Source of the DNA: Corynebacterium parakroppenstedtii
GTDB taxonomy: Bacteria; Actinomycetota; Actinomycetes; Mycobacteriales; Mycobacteriaceae
NCBI RefSeq assembly: GCF_019754935.1
Contig: NZ_JAGSOA010000001.1
Location: 744,001 to 808,000, forward strand
Length of the DNA: 64,000 nucleotides
Reading direction: 5' to 3'
The notes beneath the pieces are model-generated. The model had not been told where the DNA came from, did not search any database, and saw only the letters and a list, made by a program, of their open reading frames with translations. A program made the position numbers and the translations under genes. How positions within the stretch are numbered: the stretch's first letter is position 1; each line of letters opens with the position of its first letter. Below, piece after piece: positions 54,260 through 63,277 of the stretch.

Positions 54260-56284
54260 ATGGGTAGGACTGACGATTCTCGAGGCCAGGGCCCGAAGGG
54301 GCACTACTGGCGCGGTGACGATTCACATGGACGCTCGTCGCACGAACGCAGCGGCGACGCATCACGGCGGAGTTCCTATCGCCACGAGTCGCCATCTGGA
54401 GCCGGGGCCAACGACGCCACCAGCGAACAGTCTGGTGCTGGGCGTCGCGGCTACAACGGATCTACCCGCTATTCCGCCTCACGTCATAATCCTGATGACC
54501 ATTCTGGTCACGAGAATCTGCGCGACCGCACCCCTCGCGAGCGCGGCAATCACCGCCATCGGTCCACCGACGCGTACCGACGCAGGAACACCTACGCGGA
54601 ATCCTCCCAACCGTCACGCAATCGGGGCCGCCCTGCGAACCGGGCGGCCGGTGCCAGAGTCATTCAGGCGCCACCGAATGCACGCCCCAGTCACAAACAG
54701 GTGGGATCGCGGACAGTCAAGTCGCTCTTAGTAGTCATCGCGTTGGTCTGCGTCATACTGCCCGCCGTCGGCTATAGAGCGATCGGCGGGTTGGGCAATG
54801 AAATGGCCTCCGCCGGAAACCTCAAGCTGGGCGAAAAAGGCAAAGCTAAGGACGGCGCCACCGATATCCTCCTCGTCGGCGCGGACTCACGCACCGATGC
54901 CAAAGGGAATCCATTAAGTGAGGAAGAGGCGAAAATGCTCCGCGCCGGGGATGACGTCGCAACCCTGAATACCGACACGATCGTCCTCATCCGCGTGCCC
55001 AATGATGGGTCGTCGGCAACGGCAATCTCGATTCCCCGCGATTCCTATGTCCACACAAAGGACTTGGGGAACACAAAGATCAACGCGGTGTTCGGGTCAA
55101 CCAAGTTTGAGAAAGAGAAGGAGCTCCAGGACGAGGGGAAAGACAAGGACGACATAGATAAGGAGTCCACAGAAGCTGGGCGTTCCGCACTGATCGATGC
55201 CGTGGCGAACCTCACGGGGATTACGGTCGATCACTACGCGGAGATCGGGCTCCTCGGGTTCGTGCTGCTCACCAACGCTGTCGGTGGCGTGGAGGTCTGT
55301 CTGAACAACGACGTTGACGACGACTTCTCCGGGGCGCACTTCAAGAAGGGCGCACAAACGCTTGATGGCGCGGATGCTCTTTCTTTCGTCCGCCAGCGCC
55401 ATGGTCTTCCTCGTGGCGACCTCGACCGCATCGCGCGGCAGCAGGCGTTCATGGCGTCGTTGGCTCACAAGATTCTCTCGACGGGCACGCTGACGAGCAC
55501 GTCAAAAATCTCGAAACTCTCCGAGGCTGTTGAACGGTCGGTGGTGTTGGACAACGACTGGGATGTCATGAGCTTTGCGACGCAGATGCAGGATGTTGCC
55601 GGCGGGCATGTGTCATTCCAAACCATCCCGACGACCAGCCTGGACGGAACGGGCGACAACGGCGAATCCATCGTTACCGTTGATCCCGACCAGGTGAAGG
55701 CGTTCGTCGCGAAGACCGTCGGCGAGGAACCGCCGAAGAAGAGCGAGGATAGACACAAGGATTCGAGTGAATCACCGTCCGAGAGCTCAACTGAGGAAGA
55801 ACCGGTCGAACGGGACTTCATGGCGTCGCAATACACGGTGACGGTGACGAATGGTTCATCCGTCACGGGCCTGGCCAGCCGGGTCTCGAAGATCGCGACT
55901 AGCGAGGGCTACGCGGAAGGGACCACGGCCAATGACACGGAGGGCAGCTCGCAGACCAGCGTCGTAAAGGTTGCCGATCCCGATTCGCACCCCGCGAAGT
56001 TCCTGGCCCAGAAGTTGCATCTGAAGGTGGAGCAGGACTCGTCGCTCTCGGATAACGAGATCAACGTGTACCTGACCAATGACTACAACGGGCCGGGCAA
56101 GACCGAGGATTCTCTGCAGAAGTACCTTGATGGAGAAGAGTCCGACGACGCCAACAACGCGGATGCGAACGCTGGGGCTGGGGGTGCCAGCGATGCTGGT
56201 CCTGGCGAGAAGGGTGAGACCAATACTCAGCCTGGCGAGTCGCCTAAGTTTGATGCTGGTGACAGCCCCAAGTGCGTGAATTAA
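54260..56284 (+). CDS. lcpA: LytR-CpsA-Psr family ligase (LcpA-like)
   Basis: 674-residue membrane protein predicted to attach arabinogalactan to peptidoglycan. A charged cytoplasmic N-terminus of about 155 residues (many Arg, Ser, His) precedes one transmembrane helix (SLLVVIALVCVILPAVGYRAI). The LCP domain follows: DILLVGADSRTDAKG, DTIVLIRVPNDGS, ISIPRDSYVHTKDLGNTKINAVFG, FVRQRHGLPRGDLDRIARQQAF. A LytR_C domain (YTVTVTNGSSVTGLASRV) and an acidic, glycine-rich end close it. ATG with AAAGGA ten bases upstream. Linked to the linkage-unit genes on the other strand. Confidence 0.9.
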   Translation: MGRTDDSRGQGPKGHYWRGDDSHGRSSHERSGDASRRSSYRHESPSGAGANDATSEQSGAGRRGYNGSTRYSASRHNPDDHSGHENLRDRTPRERGNHRHRSTDAYRRRNTYAESSQPSRNRGRPANRAAGARVIQAPPNARPSHKQVGSRTVKSLLVVIALVCVILPAVGYRAIGGLGNEMASAGNLKLGEKGKAKDGATDILLVGADSRTDAKGNPLSEEEAKMLRAGDDVATLNTDTIVLIRVPNDGSSATAISIPRDSYVHTKDLGNTKINAVFGSTKFEKEKELQDEGKDKDDIDKESTEAGRSALIDAVANLTGITVDHYAEIGLLGFVLLTNAVGGVEVCLNNDVDDDFSGAHFKKGAQTLDGADALSFVRQRHGLPRGDLDRIARQQAFMASLAHKILSTGTLTSTSKISKLSEAVERSVVLDNDWDVMSFATQMQDVAGGHVSFQTIPTTSLDGTGDNGESIVTVDPDQVKAFVAKTVGEEPPKKSEDRHKDSSESPSESSTEEEPVERDFMASQYTVTVTNGSSVTGLASRVSKIATSEGYAEGTTANDTEGSSQTSVVKVADPDSHPAKFLAQKLHLKVEQDSSLSDNEINVYLTNDYNGPGKTEDSLQKYLDGEESDDANNADANAGAGGASDAGPGEKGETNTQPGESPKFDAGDSPKCVN

Positions 56285-56370
56285 CGGGTGTGTACCGGCG
56301 GGGCAACCCGCCTCCGCCCCGCAAACGGCGCGCAACCCAATAACGACGCAACCCTAGAAATGGAGCACCG

Positions 56371-57276
56371 ATGGACCTGCTGAGAGCTGCGCTGAAGCAC
56401 GACCCCAGTGCGCCCCGCCTGACTGTCTACGTGGATTCCCCCGACCCGCGGAAATCGTCCCGCATGGAGTTCAGCACCATCACCCTGGATAATTGGACGT
56501 CCAAGCTCGGGAATTATTTCCTCGACGAAGCCATGATGGAGCCCGGGGACTCGGTGGCCGTGGCTATGCCAGCCCGGTGGCAGACCGCTGCGGTCATCCT
56601 TGGAGCAGTTCGAGCTGGCATCACACTTATCGACGACGAGAGTGACGCTGATGCGGAGACCGTTGGCCTTGTTGCGTTTGTTGAATCTCTTCTTGCGCCC
56701 TCGGGCGAGGGCACAGATGGCACGGAGGCTTCAAGGGATGCCGGTGCTCGGGCCGGGAACCCGTTTGCGCGCTATACCGACAACGTAACGGCATATTCTG
56801 ACGCGCCGGTTTATCTCTGCACCGACGACCCCTTCGGACGCTCAGTCGAAGACACCGGGGTTGACCTGGACGAACTCGACGTCGAGGAACCGATGGATCT
56901 CTTTGGCGAGGCCCGCCTGTGCCCCGACGCTTTTATGGGCGACGACGCTGCAGCAGACGATCCCGACCACATCGTTCTCCGCGACCACAACGGAACGCTA
57001 ACCGTCGGCGAACTCCATGAGGCTGGTCAGCGGTGGTACGAGGCGCAACTTCACGACAATGATGCGGTAGCGGAAGCCAGTGAAAACGCACCTCAGCCAC
57101 ACCGTGCGCTTCTGGGCGCGTGGCCAAGCATCCGTGACTTCTTAATCGTCGCCGTCGGCACCTGGGCGAATAATGGCTCGCTCGTCTTTTATTCCGATGA
57201 AACCAACCGGAATGACGGCCGATACCGCGATATTGCGGCTTCCGAAAAAGCTGCTATCAGCGATTATCTACAATAA
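56371..57276 (+). CDS. TIGR03089-type conserved protein (Rv3268-like)
   Basis: 301 residues with an AMP-ligase-like N-terminal pattern: PRLTVYVDS, then MEFSTITLDNWTSKLGNYF, EPGDSVAVAMPARWQTAAVILGAVRAG. This resembles the opening of acyl-adenylate enzymes, but the AMP-binding and catalytic motifs are not found, which is normal for TIGR03089. The middle is acidic. ATG with ATGGAG five bases upstream. Follows the LCP gene by 86 bases on the same strand, as Rv3268 follows Rv3267. Function unknown. Confidence 0.8.
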   Translation: MDLLRAALKHDPSAPRLTVYVDSPDPRKSSRMEFSTITLDNWTSKLGNYFLDEAMMEPGDSVAVAMPARWQTAAVILGAVRAGITLIDDESDADAETVGLVAFVESLLAPSGEGTDGTEASRDAGARAGNPFARYTDNVTAYSDAPVYLCTDDPFGRSVEDTGVDLDELDVEEPMDLFGEARLCPDAFMGDDAAADDPDHIVLRDHNGTLTVGELHEAGQRWYEAQLHDNDAVAEASENAPQPHRALLGAWPSIRDFLIVAVGTWANNGSLVFYSDETNRNDGRYRDIAASEKAAISDYLQ

Positions 57277-57345
57277 CGAGCAATAAGGGCACTATCTGGG
57301 GCATCTTCCAGCCCAAGCACCGGCGCCATCATCAACGCATGACAA

Positions 57346-57372
57346 AAGCGGATGCCTCGTCGGCATCCGCTT
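57346..57372. terminator. Bidirectional hairpin terminator
   Basis: Perfect 11-base stem AAGCGGATGCC / GGCATCCGCTT with the loop tcgtc, lying between two convergent genes. A-rich on the left and T on the right. Confidence 0.8.
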
Positions 57373-57396
57373 CATCTAAAAATTACCAAGCAGAAT

Positions 57397-57972
57397 TTAC
57401 TTGGAGTGGCACTTCGAGTGGCACTTGGTCAGGAAAGCCAGCTTTCCACCGGTGCGGCCAACTTTCTGCAAGCCACTGCTCTTGGCTGATTCAATCTTGG
57501 CCTTACGCTCTGCACGTGCAGCTTTCTTCTCTGCCTTGCGTGCGCGACGGGATTCCTTCTTGGAAACTTCCTTGTGCTTCGTGCGCGGAGCCGCAGCGAT
57601 GTTCAGCAAACCACCGACGATAGCGGTGTTCAGCGCGAAGCTCAGGGCTTGAGTATTCTTCTTCTCTGGTTCACTTTCCTCCCAGAAGCGGTGGCCGGCG
57701 TAAGTCGTCGGAACGAGGGAGCCCACCAAGCCAAGTGCTGCAAGGCGCGGGAAAATGCCAAGGCCCAAGGCGGTTCCCAGGCCCATCATCGAAACACCAT
57801 TTGCTTGAACAAGAAGGTTGGAGGAAACCGGGAGTTCCTTAATCCCCAGCTTGTCAGCGGCCTGCTCAACAACGCCGGACAGCTGTTCGGAGTTGTCCAA
57901 GGCGTTCTTTCCGCCGACGATAAAAACAGGGGCAATGGCCGCGCGGCCAATGAAACGCAGAAGCTTAGACAT
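57397..57972 (-). CDS. DoxX-family membrane protein with basic tail
   Basis: 191 residues. The DoxX pattern is seen in LLRFIGRAAIAPVFIVGGKNAL, GVSMMGLGTALGLGIFPRLAALGLVGSLVPTTYAGHRFWEE and LSFALNTAIVGGLLNIAA, about four membrane segments. The last 65 residues are rich in lysine and arginine (KKESRRARKAEKKAARAERK) and end in a duplicated KCHS unit. In mycobacteria DoxX proteins work with SodA/SseA in redox control; here that is only an analogy. ATG with GAGGTG seven bases upstream. Confidence 0.85.
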   Translation of the reverse strand: MSKLLRFIGRAAIAPVFIVGGKNALDNSEQLSGVVEQAADKLGIKELPVSSNLLVQANGVSMMGLGTALGLGIFPRLAALGLVGSLVPTTYAGHRFWEESEPEKKNTQALSFALNTAIVGGLLNIAAAPRTKHKEVSKKESRRARKAEKKAARAERKAKIESAKSSGLQKVGRTGGKLAFLTKCHSKCHSK

Positions 57973-58125
57973 AAATGTTCACCTCATGAGTCGGATTGGT
58001 TCAGTAATGATTCTGGTGAAGGTCAGTTGTCGATTGTAGGCGCATTCAGGACATTAATCACCATCCACGCGCCTGTAGTGAGGTTTTCTTCGCAAACGTG
58101 GCCGCTCTGCAGAGACCCCACACTA

Positions 58126-59127
58126 TTAACGGAACAAATTTTTTACATAGTGCATTCCTACCGCGGCATATTCCCTCAACAAGCTATGGTTCTGCACGCT
58201 GCGCGGATTCGTCGCCCCCACAACCTCAACATCGCACTCACGGAAAAGCCCGGCACGACGCAACCGCTCCACGATCATGTCAATGCGTATGCAGTGGAAA
58301 TCCGTGCTCACCACCACGAGCGATTGCGGTTCCCGGCCCAACCGCTGCGTCATAATCGCGTGAGCATGCCGAAGGTTTTCCTCCGTTGTCGTCGAGGTGT
58401 CCTCAATCACAATGTGTTGCGGCTGCATGCCTTGTTCGCGCGCATACTCCGCCATCGCCTCCGCCTCGGGGCGCGGCTCGTCGTTCCCCCGCCCACCGCA
58501 GAGCACCAACACTGGTTCGTGTTCGAGCCTCTCGTCGCGGCCACTTTCCGACGGATGTGCGCGCTCTGTGTCACGCCAGACTTCTATTCCCTTGTCGACG
58601 CGATACGCCAAGACGCGGGATACCCGACCTTGGATCAGCCCGGCGCCACAGACGATGATCCCTTTCGGAACGCCTGCATGATGCCGGCCAGAACTGTCAT
58701 ACTGGCTGTCATACTGGCCCGAACGATGCGACCAAGGCGTTGACCGATGACGCCGCACAGCACGCACAAAACACACGAAGCCAGCGCCCAGCACGACGAA
58801 CACCAGCGAATACCCACCTGCGACAACCCTGACGAATGGCTGCACACCACTCGGCATCAGCGCAATCCATGCGGCCGGAATAACGGTGGACGTCCACCAC
58901 GCCGTCGCCGTCACCGCAGCCAGGTGGATAGGCCCTCGGCCGTCGGGCGTGCGAAGGGCTCGGCCCATCTTCCGCGCTGTCCACACCCCCACTGCGCTGG
59001 TCACGGCGAGCCCCGCGGGAAGTAAGCGCCACGTTCCCACGTCGATAAGAAAAGAGAGTGACCAACCGATCACCCCAGCTCCGGTCAGGGCAATCGCGGC
59101 TGCAGGAGTGCGCGCGGTTTTCTTCAC
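58126..59127 (-). CDS. YdcF/SanA-like (DUF218) membrane protein
   Basis: About 333 residues. The N-terminal third has four membrane segments (AAIALTGAGVIGWSLSFLID onward to YSLVFVVLGAGFVCFV). The C-terminal DUF218 domain reads GIIVCGAGLIQGRVSRVLAYRVDKGIEVW, VLVLCGGRGNDEPRPEAEAMAEYA, IVIEDTSTTTEENLRHAHAIM, SLVVVSTDFHCIR. In E. coli, related proteins affect envelope barrier function. The start is uncertain; a GTG at 59127 lies 23 bases after the purE stop and a TTG at 59187 is less likely. Confidence 0.8.
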   Translation of the reverse strand: MKKTARTPAAAIALTGAGVIGWSLSFLIDVGTWRLLPAGLAVTSAVGVWTARKMGRALRTPDGRGPIHLAAVTATAWWTSTVIPAAWIALMPSGVQPFVRVVAGGYSLVFVVLGAGFVCFVRAVRRHRSTPWSHRSGQYDSQYDSSGRHHAGVPKGIIVCGAGLIQGRVSRVLAYRVDKGIEVWRDTERAHPSESGRDERLEHEPVLVLCGGRGNDEPRPEAEAMAEYAREQGMQPQHIVIEDTSTTTEENLRHAHAIMTQRLGREPQSLVVVSTDFHCIRIDMIVERLRRAGLFRECDVEVVGATNPRSVQNHSLLREYAAVGMHYVKNLFR

Positions 59128-59149
59128 TGGCAGATCACTTTCTGGCAGC

Positions 59150-59722
59150 TCACTCGGCGTCAGACATGAGCTTCTGGCGGAGCGCAAGGTCCTTCTTCAG
59201 GACGCTGGTCTCCATATCTTCCTGGTACTTCACCATTTTCGTGATTAACGACGGATCCCCTGCCGACAGAATTCGCACGGCCAGGAGGCCCGCATTTTTA
59301 GCGCCACCAACGCTGACCGTGGCGACGGGAACACCGCTGGGCATCTGGACGATGGAGAGGAGCGAATCAATGCCTTCCAAATTGTCCAGGGGACGGGGAA
59401 CTCCGATGACTGGGAGCGGCGTCGCTGCGGCCACCATGCCGGGCAAATGCGCTGCCCCACCGGCGCCCGCGATGATGCACGAAATGCCCCGCTTGTGGGC
59501 CTGACGTGCGTAATCAAGCATGCGTTGTGGGGTTCGGTGCGCGGAGACCACGCCGACCTCGAAGGGGATCCCGAACTCCTGAAGAATATCGGCGGCCGGC
59601 TTCATTATTGGCCAGTCTGAATCCGACCCCATGATGAGGCCCACCTTGGGACCGTTGGGCTGCGAATCAGTGCTGACCTGCCCGGCGCTCGCCGAATCCG
59701 TGTATCCACTGTTGTCACTCAT
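59150..59722 (-). CDS. purE: N5-carboxyaminoimidazole ribonucleotide mutase
   Basis: 190-residue class I PurE of purine synthesis. [34 protein letters not shown] with the catalytic His, [24 protein letters not shown] and [16 protein letters not shown] are all canonical. About 25 polar residues precede the core. ATG with AGAGGA eight bases upstream. It follows purK on the same strand with a 50-base gap. The PurK product N5-CAIR is its substrate. Confidence 0.97.
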   Translation of the reverse strand: MSDNSGYTDSASAGQVSTDSQPNGPKVGLIMGSDSDWPIMKPAADILQEFGIPFEVGVVSAHRTPQRMLDYARQAHKRGISCIIAGAGGAAHLPGMVAAATPLPVIGVPRPLDNLEGIDSLLSIVQMPSGVPVATVSVGGAKNAGLLAVRILSAGDPSLITKMVKYQEDMETSVLKKDLALRQKLMSDAE

Positions 59723-59772
59723 GTCAATTGTCCTCTCTTGCCCGGAACTTTTATTGCCTAGTTGCGCCGAAC

Positions 59773-61098
59773 CTAGTCGGCAGTCTCCGGCCAGCGCCCG
59801 TGAACCAAGAAATAGGCAGCTTCCTGGGCCTTCTTTCTCACATCATCGGGAGACACAGCATTCGACTGCTCACCGAAAGAGCCAGCTGAGCTAGACGAGT
59901 CCCCGGAATCCGACCCCAATGATGCCGAGATGTTCACATGCCCTATCTTCCGCCCAGGCCGGAACCCTTTGCCATAGAAATGGATTTTTGCTTCCGGGAA
60001 CCGCTTCCACACATGAACCATGCGCTCTGACCAGGCCATATCCGGATCCTCGTCTCCACCCAGTACATTGGCCATCACCGTGCACTCAGCAGTCATCGCG
60101 GTGCTACCGAGTGGCATGTCCGCCACCGCCCGCACATGCTGCTCAAATTGGCTGGTCACGCACCCGTCCTGCGTCCAATGGCCGGTGTTGTGCGGTCGCA
60201 TCGCCAGTTCGTTAACCACCACGGCCGGATCGCCGTCCACATCTGTCGTCTCGAAAAGTTCGACGGCCATCACGCCGGTCACGCCGAGTTCTGTCGCAAT
60301 GCGCGTAGCGATTCGTTGTGCTTCGTCGTGAAGAGAGGGCTTCAACCCCGGCGCGGGAACGATAGCCAGCCAACAAATGCCATCTTTTTGTACAGATTCG
60401 ACGACGGGCCATAACGCGGTTTCTCCTGATGGTGTCCGCGCAATCATCGCGGATAGCTCGCGAACCAAGTGAACTTTGCGCTCGGCCATGACCGGGGTGC
60501 CGTCATCAAGGAGGGTAGCGACGAGGTCCGCGCACTCGTCTTCGGATTCGGGGAACCAGACGCCGTGTCCGTCGTACCCGCCGCGGCAGGCTTTGATGCA
60601 CACTTCCCCGTCCATGACATGCCAGAACTGGCGCGCGTCGTCGACCGACTCCATCGCCATGAAGGGAGGCACGGGGAGCCCCATCTCCCGGAGTTTCTTC
60701 CGCTGGGCCAGCTTGTCCTGGGCGTAAAGCAGCGCGTCGGGGCCCGGCTCCACATTCACCCCTTCGGATTGCAATGTTCGCAAATGCTCCGGGGGTACGT
60801 GCTCGTGATCGAAAGTGACAGCGGTCGCCCCCGATGCCACGCGATGCAAGTCGTCGAGATTCGTGTAATCACCAATGACCACGTCGGGAATGATCTGGGC
60901 GGCGGACGCTGAGGTATCTGAGGCGAGCAACCGCAAGGACTGCCCTAATTCCGCCGCGGCAGGCTGCATCATGCGAGCCAATTGCCCGTCGCCGACGACA
61001 GCGATCGTGGGCTGGCCTTCGATATGCGAGTCCGACGCGACCCGATCTGCCTTATCTTGATCTGCCTTGTCTACGGTATCTTCCGATCTAGCACTCAC
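59773..61098 (-). CDS. purK: N5-carboxyaminoimidazole ribonucleotide synthase
   Basis: 441-residue ATP-grasp enzyme. N-terminal [22 protein letters not shown]-grasp lid and core visible in [69 protein letters not shown] and [17 protein letters not shown]. The first 30 residues are an acidic extension. GTG start without Shine-Dalgarno sequence, but the -10-like TATACT stands seven bases before it. The PH-domain gene ends 20 bases upstream, so operon read-through is also possible. Confidence 0.96.
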   Translation of the reverse strand: MSARSEDTVDKADQDKADRVASDSHIEGQPTIAVVGDGQLARMMQPAAAELGQSLRLLASDTSASAAQIIPDVVIGDYTNLDDLHRVASGATAVTFDHEHVPPEHLRTLQSEGVNVEPGPDALLYAQDKLAQRKKLREMGLPVPPFMAMESVDDARQFWHVMDGEVCIKACRGGYDGHGVWFPESEDECADLVATLLDDGTPVMAERKVHLVRELSAMIARTPSGETALWPVVESVQKDGICWLAIVPAPGLKPSLHDEAQRIATRIATELGVTGVMAVELFETTDVDGDPAVVVNELAMRPHNTGHWTQDGCVTSQFEQHVRAVADMPLGSTAMTAECTVMANVLGGDEDPDMAWSERMVHVWKRFPEAKIHFYGKGFRPGRKIGHVNISASLGSDSGDSSSSAGSFGEQSNAVSPDDVRKKAQEAAYFLVHGRWPETAD

Positions 61099-61105
61099 CC
61101 GGTTA

Positions 61106-61111
61106 AGTATA
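61106..61111 (-). promoter_or_regulatory. Candidate -10 element for leaderless purK mRNA
   Basis: TATACT on the minus strand, seven bases upstream of the GTG start. No -35 element of standard form was found. Confidence 0.5.
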
Positions 61112-61118
61112 GGGGCCG

Positions 61119-61739
61119 CTACCAGCGGTGGCGCAGGCGTCTGGTGGTCACGCGTTTTACTCTGCGTACTTTTGCAACATTCGGGACCATCAAGGGGGGC
61201 ATTCGGTAGACGTCGAAAATAAGGGTTGATCGACGACGATGCAGCCCGGTGACCTGGTCTAATGGGATATCAACGATATCGTCTTTAGCGAACCTAGCGA
61301 CGACGCGATAGTTCGTGACGACGAGGCGATTGCGCCACCACTTCATCACCGGGCGGGCGAAGAACCAGGCCATGGCGACGACCCACGCTATGAGGAGGAA
61401 CTGGCGCAGTCCGCCGAAGCCACCATCGACGAAAGGGCCGGCGGCGCCATCGATCATGCCGATGATTCCCCACATGATTCCGCTGATGAGGATGGTCTCC
61501 AGGACAGGGAAGACGAGGGTACCTCGTTTGGAATGGACGTCAACGAGAACTCTTTCATCGTCCGCGATGCGGTATTCGGGGAAGCCGCCGTTGAAGGGTG
61601 GGAGCGGTTCCAACGAATCGTCATCGAGGGGCTCGCCACCGTAATCCTGGCTCCACAGGTCGGAGCCTCCGTAACCTCTGCGGCCATCGCGTTCATCGAG
61701 GTCATCCGTCGGTCGGTACGCATGGCTTCGGATGGCCAC
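61119..61739 (-). CDS. PH-domain membrane protein (Rv3278c-like)
   Basis: 206 residues. An acidic cytoplasmic N-terminus, two membrane segments (TLVFPVLETILISGIMWGIIG and QFLLIAWVVAMAWFFA), then a bacterial PH domain: RNRLVVTNYRVVARF, DIVDIPLDQVTGLHRRRS, TLIFDVYRMPPLMVPNVA. GTG start at 61739 with GGGAGG nine bases upstream. Found beside purK and birA in Mycobacteriales; function unknown. Confidence 0.85.
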   Translation of the reverse strand: MAIRSHAYRPTDDLDERDGRRGYGGSDLWSQDYGGEPLDDDSLEPLPPFNGGFPEYRIADDERVLVDVHSKRGTLVFPVLETILISGIMWGIIGMIDGAAGPFVDGGFGGLRQFLLIAWVVAMAWFFARPVMKWWRNRLVVTNYRVVARFAKDDIVDIPLDQVTGLHRRRSTLIFDVYRMPPLMVPNVAKVRRVKRVTTRRLRHRW

Positions 61740-61928
61740 AGTGAGGCACCTCCCTTCTCAGCGTGAGTCCCTTCGCGACGTGCATTGGTTTTTGGCGTAT
61801 GTCGTTCTCGACGTGATCGTCGACAAACTACCAGTTTTACCAATTGTCACATGATTAACGTCAGTATCCCAGTGTTATCTCCTGTAACATCATAGTGGGC
61901 GACGGAACACGGCCTCGTGGACACAGGC

Positions 61929-63080
61929 TCATGAGTAGCGCAGATGCGTAATATCGCCGGCCGCCACGGTGTGAATTTGCCCCCGAGCATCGCGAATGAG
62001 CAATTCACCCGCGTCGCTAATATCCACCGCCGTGCCGGTCAGTTTTCCGCCATCGGGCAAACCGGCGCTAACCGACTCGTTCAAAGTTGCCGACACCGAC
62101 TTGTAATCGTCGATAAACGACGATGCCGATCCGCCCGCATTCCGCCATTGCCGCTGCCTCTCAAGCAGTGAGCCCAGGACGGCGATGGTGACCTCTGTCC
62201 GATCGACATGCTTGCCTTCCAGGGCAAACGAGGTTGCCTTATCAATGGGTAGTTCCGCCTTCGTGAGATCAATATTGAGCCCGAACCCGACGACCACCGT
62301 GGGATTATCAGACATACTGACCGCTTCGGCGAGGATTCCGCACATCTTGTCCCCGCGCACCAAAATGTCGTTCGGCCACTTCACGCGGGCATCAATGCCA
62401 TACGAGCGAACCGTATCGGCCACCGCCACCCCAGTCAGAAGTGGGAGCAATCCGAGTTTTGTCGGTGGCACTTCCGGGCGGAGCAGCACACTCAACGTGA
62501 CCTGGCTGTGCCGCGGCGCGCTCCAGGCTCGCCCCAAACGACCGCGTCCGGACACCTGTTCTTCCGCAATCAGAACAGAGAGATCCGGGAGCGTCCTGGC
62601 CGCCGCATGAAGATCAGTGTTGGTCGATCCCGTTGACTCAACGATCGCGACATCGTTCCACCCCTGTTCGCGCAGAGCCTTCACCACACGCTCGTGATCT
62701 AACGGTGGCCTTACCCCCGCATTTTCACTTTCATTATCATTTGGCGACGTTGTGTCGGTGCGGTTGTCTTGCTCGCCGGAGCTTCCTTGCGAACCCTCAG
62801 ACCACTTTCCTGGGGGCACTTGCGCACCTTTCGCCGACGCATTACCCGCACCGGACCACGTACCGGGAGGAACTTGTGCCCCCTTCGCGGATGCATCACC
62901 CTCACCCGACCATTTACCGGGCGGAACTTGTGCCCCCTTCGCCGACGGATCGCCACCGTCGGACCACTTCCCCGGCGGAACCTGCGCACCCTTCGCAGAC
63001 GGATCGCCACCCGCGCCCTGCGCGTCCCGTCGGTCGTCGCCTGTGTCGTCGTTATTCCTGTGCTTATCGTCGTGAGTCAT
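61929..63080 (-). CDS. birA: Biotin--[acetyl-CoA-carboxylase] ligase BirA with N-terminal repeats
   Basis: 383 residues. The catalytic part starts near residue 125: IVESTGSTNTDLHAAA, the biotin/AMP loop EEQVSGRGRLGRAW, SVLLRPEVPP, VKWPNDILVRGDKMCGILAE, GFGLNIDL, then a C-terminal SH3-like domain (LTGTAVDISDAGELLIRDARG). No helix-turn-helix: like other actinobacterial BirA proteins it should be a ligase only. Residues 25-96 are four 18-residue repeats rich in Gly, Pro, Lys and Trp, an unusual addition. Divergent from accD. Confidence 0.95.
   Translation of the reverse strand: MTHDDKHRNNDDTGDDRRDAQGAGGDPSAKGAQVPPGKWSDGGDPSAKGAQVPPGKWSGEGDASAKGAQVPPGTWSGAGNASAKGAQVPPGKWSEGSQGSSGEQDNRTDTTSPNDNESENAGVRPPLDHERVVKALREQGWNDVAIVESTGSTNTDLHAAARTLPDLSVLIAEEQVSGRGRLGRAWSAPRHSQVTLSVLLRPEVPPTKLGLLPLLTGVAVADTVRSYGIDARVKWPNDILVRGDKMCGILAEAVSMSDNPTVVVGFGLNIDLTKAELPIDKATSFALEGKHVDRTEVTIAVLGSLLERQRQWRNAGGSASSFIDDYKSVSATLNESVSAGLPDGGKLTGTAVDISDAGELLIRDARGQIHTVAAGDITHLRYS
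62793..63008 (-). repeat. Four tandem 54-base repeats in birA
   Basis: Each unit encodes GDPSAKGAQVPPGKWS plus two variable residues (DG, GE, GA, EG). Copies 3 and 4 vary at positions 2-3 (DA, NA) and copy 3 has PPGTWS. Protein conservation exceeds conservation at third codon positions. Confidence 0.93.
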
Positions 63081-63264
63081 GTTTCTTATTCTTCACCATA
63101 AGGATTGAGAACCATAAGTATTAATGACGCAGTGAGGTCGCCCAGCAACCGTCGAGAGCTCACACCAGCACCACATGCCTCTTTCCGCCACTTTCCCTCT
63201 TTATGGGGGGGCTCATCCGGGGGAATTGCAGACGTTTCAGTCCGTTCCTGTTGGTATTTGGGCC

Positions 63265-63270
63265 TAGACT
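63265..63270 (+). promoter_or_regulatory. Candidate -10 element for leaderless accD mRNA
   Basis: TAGACT, seven bases upstream of the accD ATG, with no ribosome binding site between. Same geometry as at purK. Confidence 0.5.
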
Positions 63271-63277
63271 TAAGCAC

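Noticed and set aside
62793..63008. Tandem repeats that could be mistaken for a CRISPR or VNTR array
   Set aside because: The 54-base units are in frame, encode one continuous protein segment and have no spacers, so they are a protein repeat.
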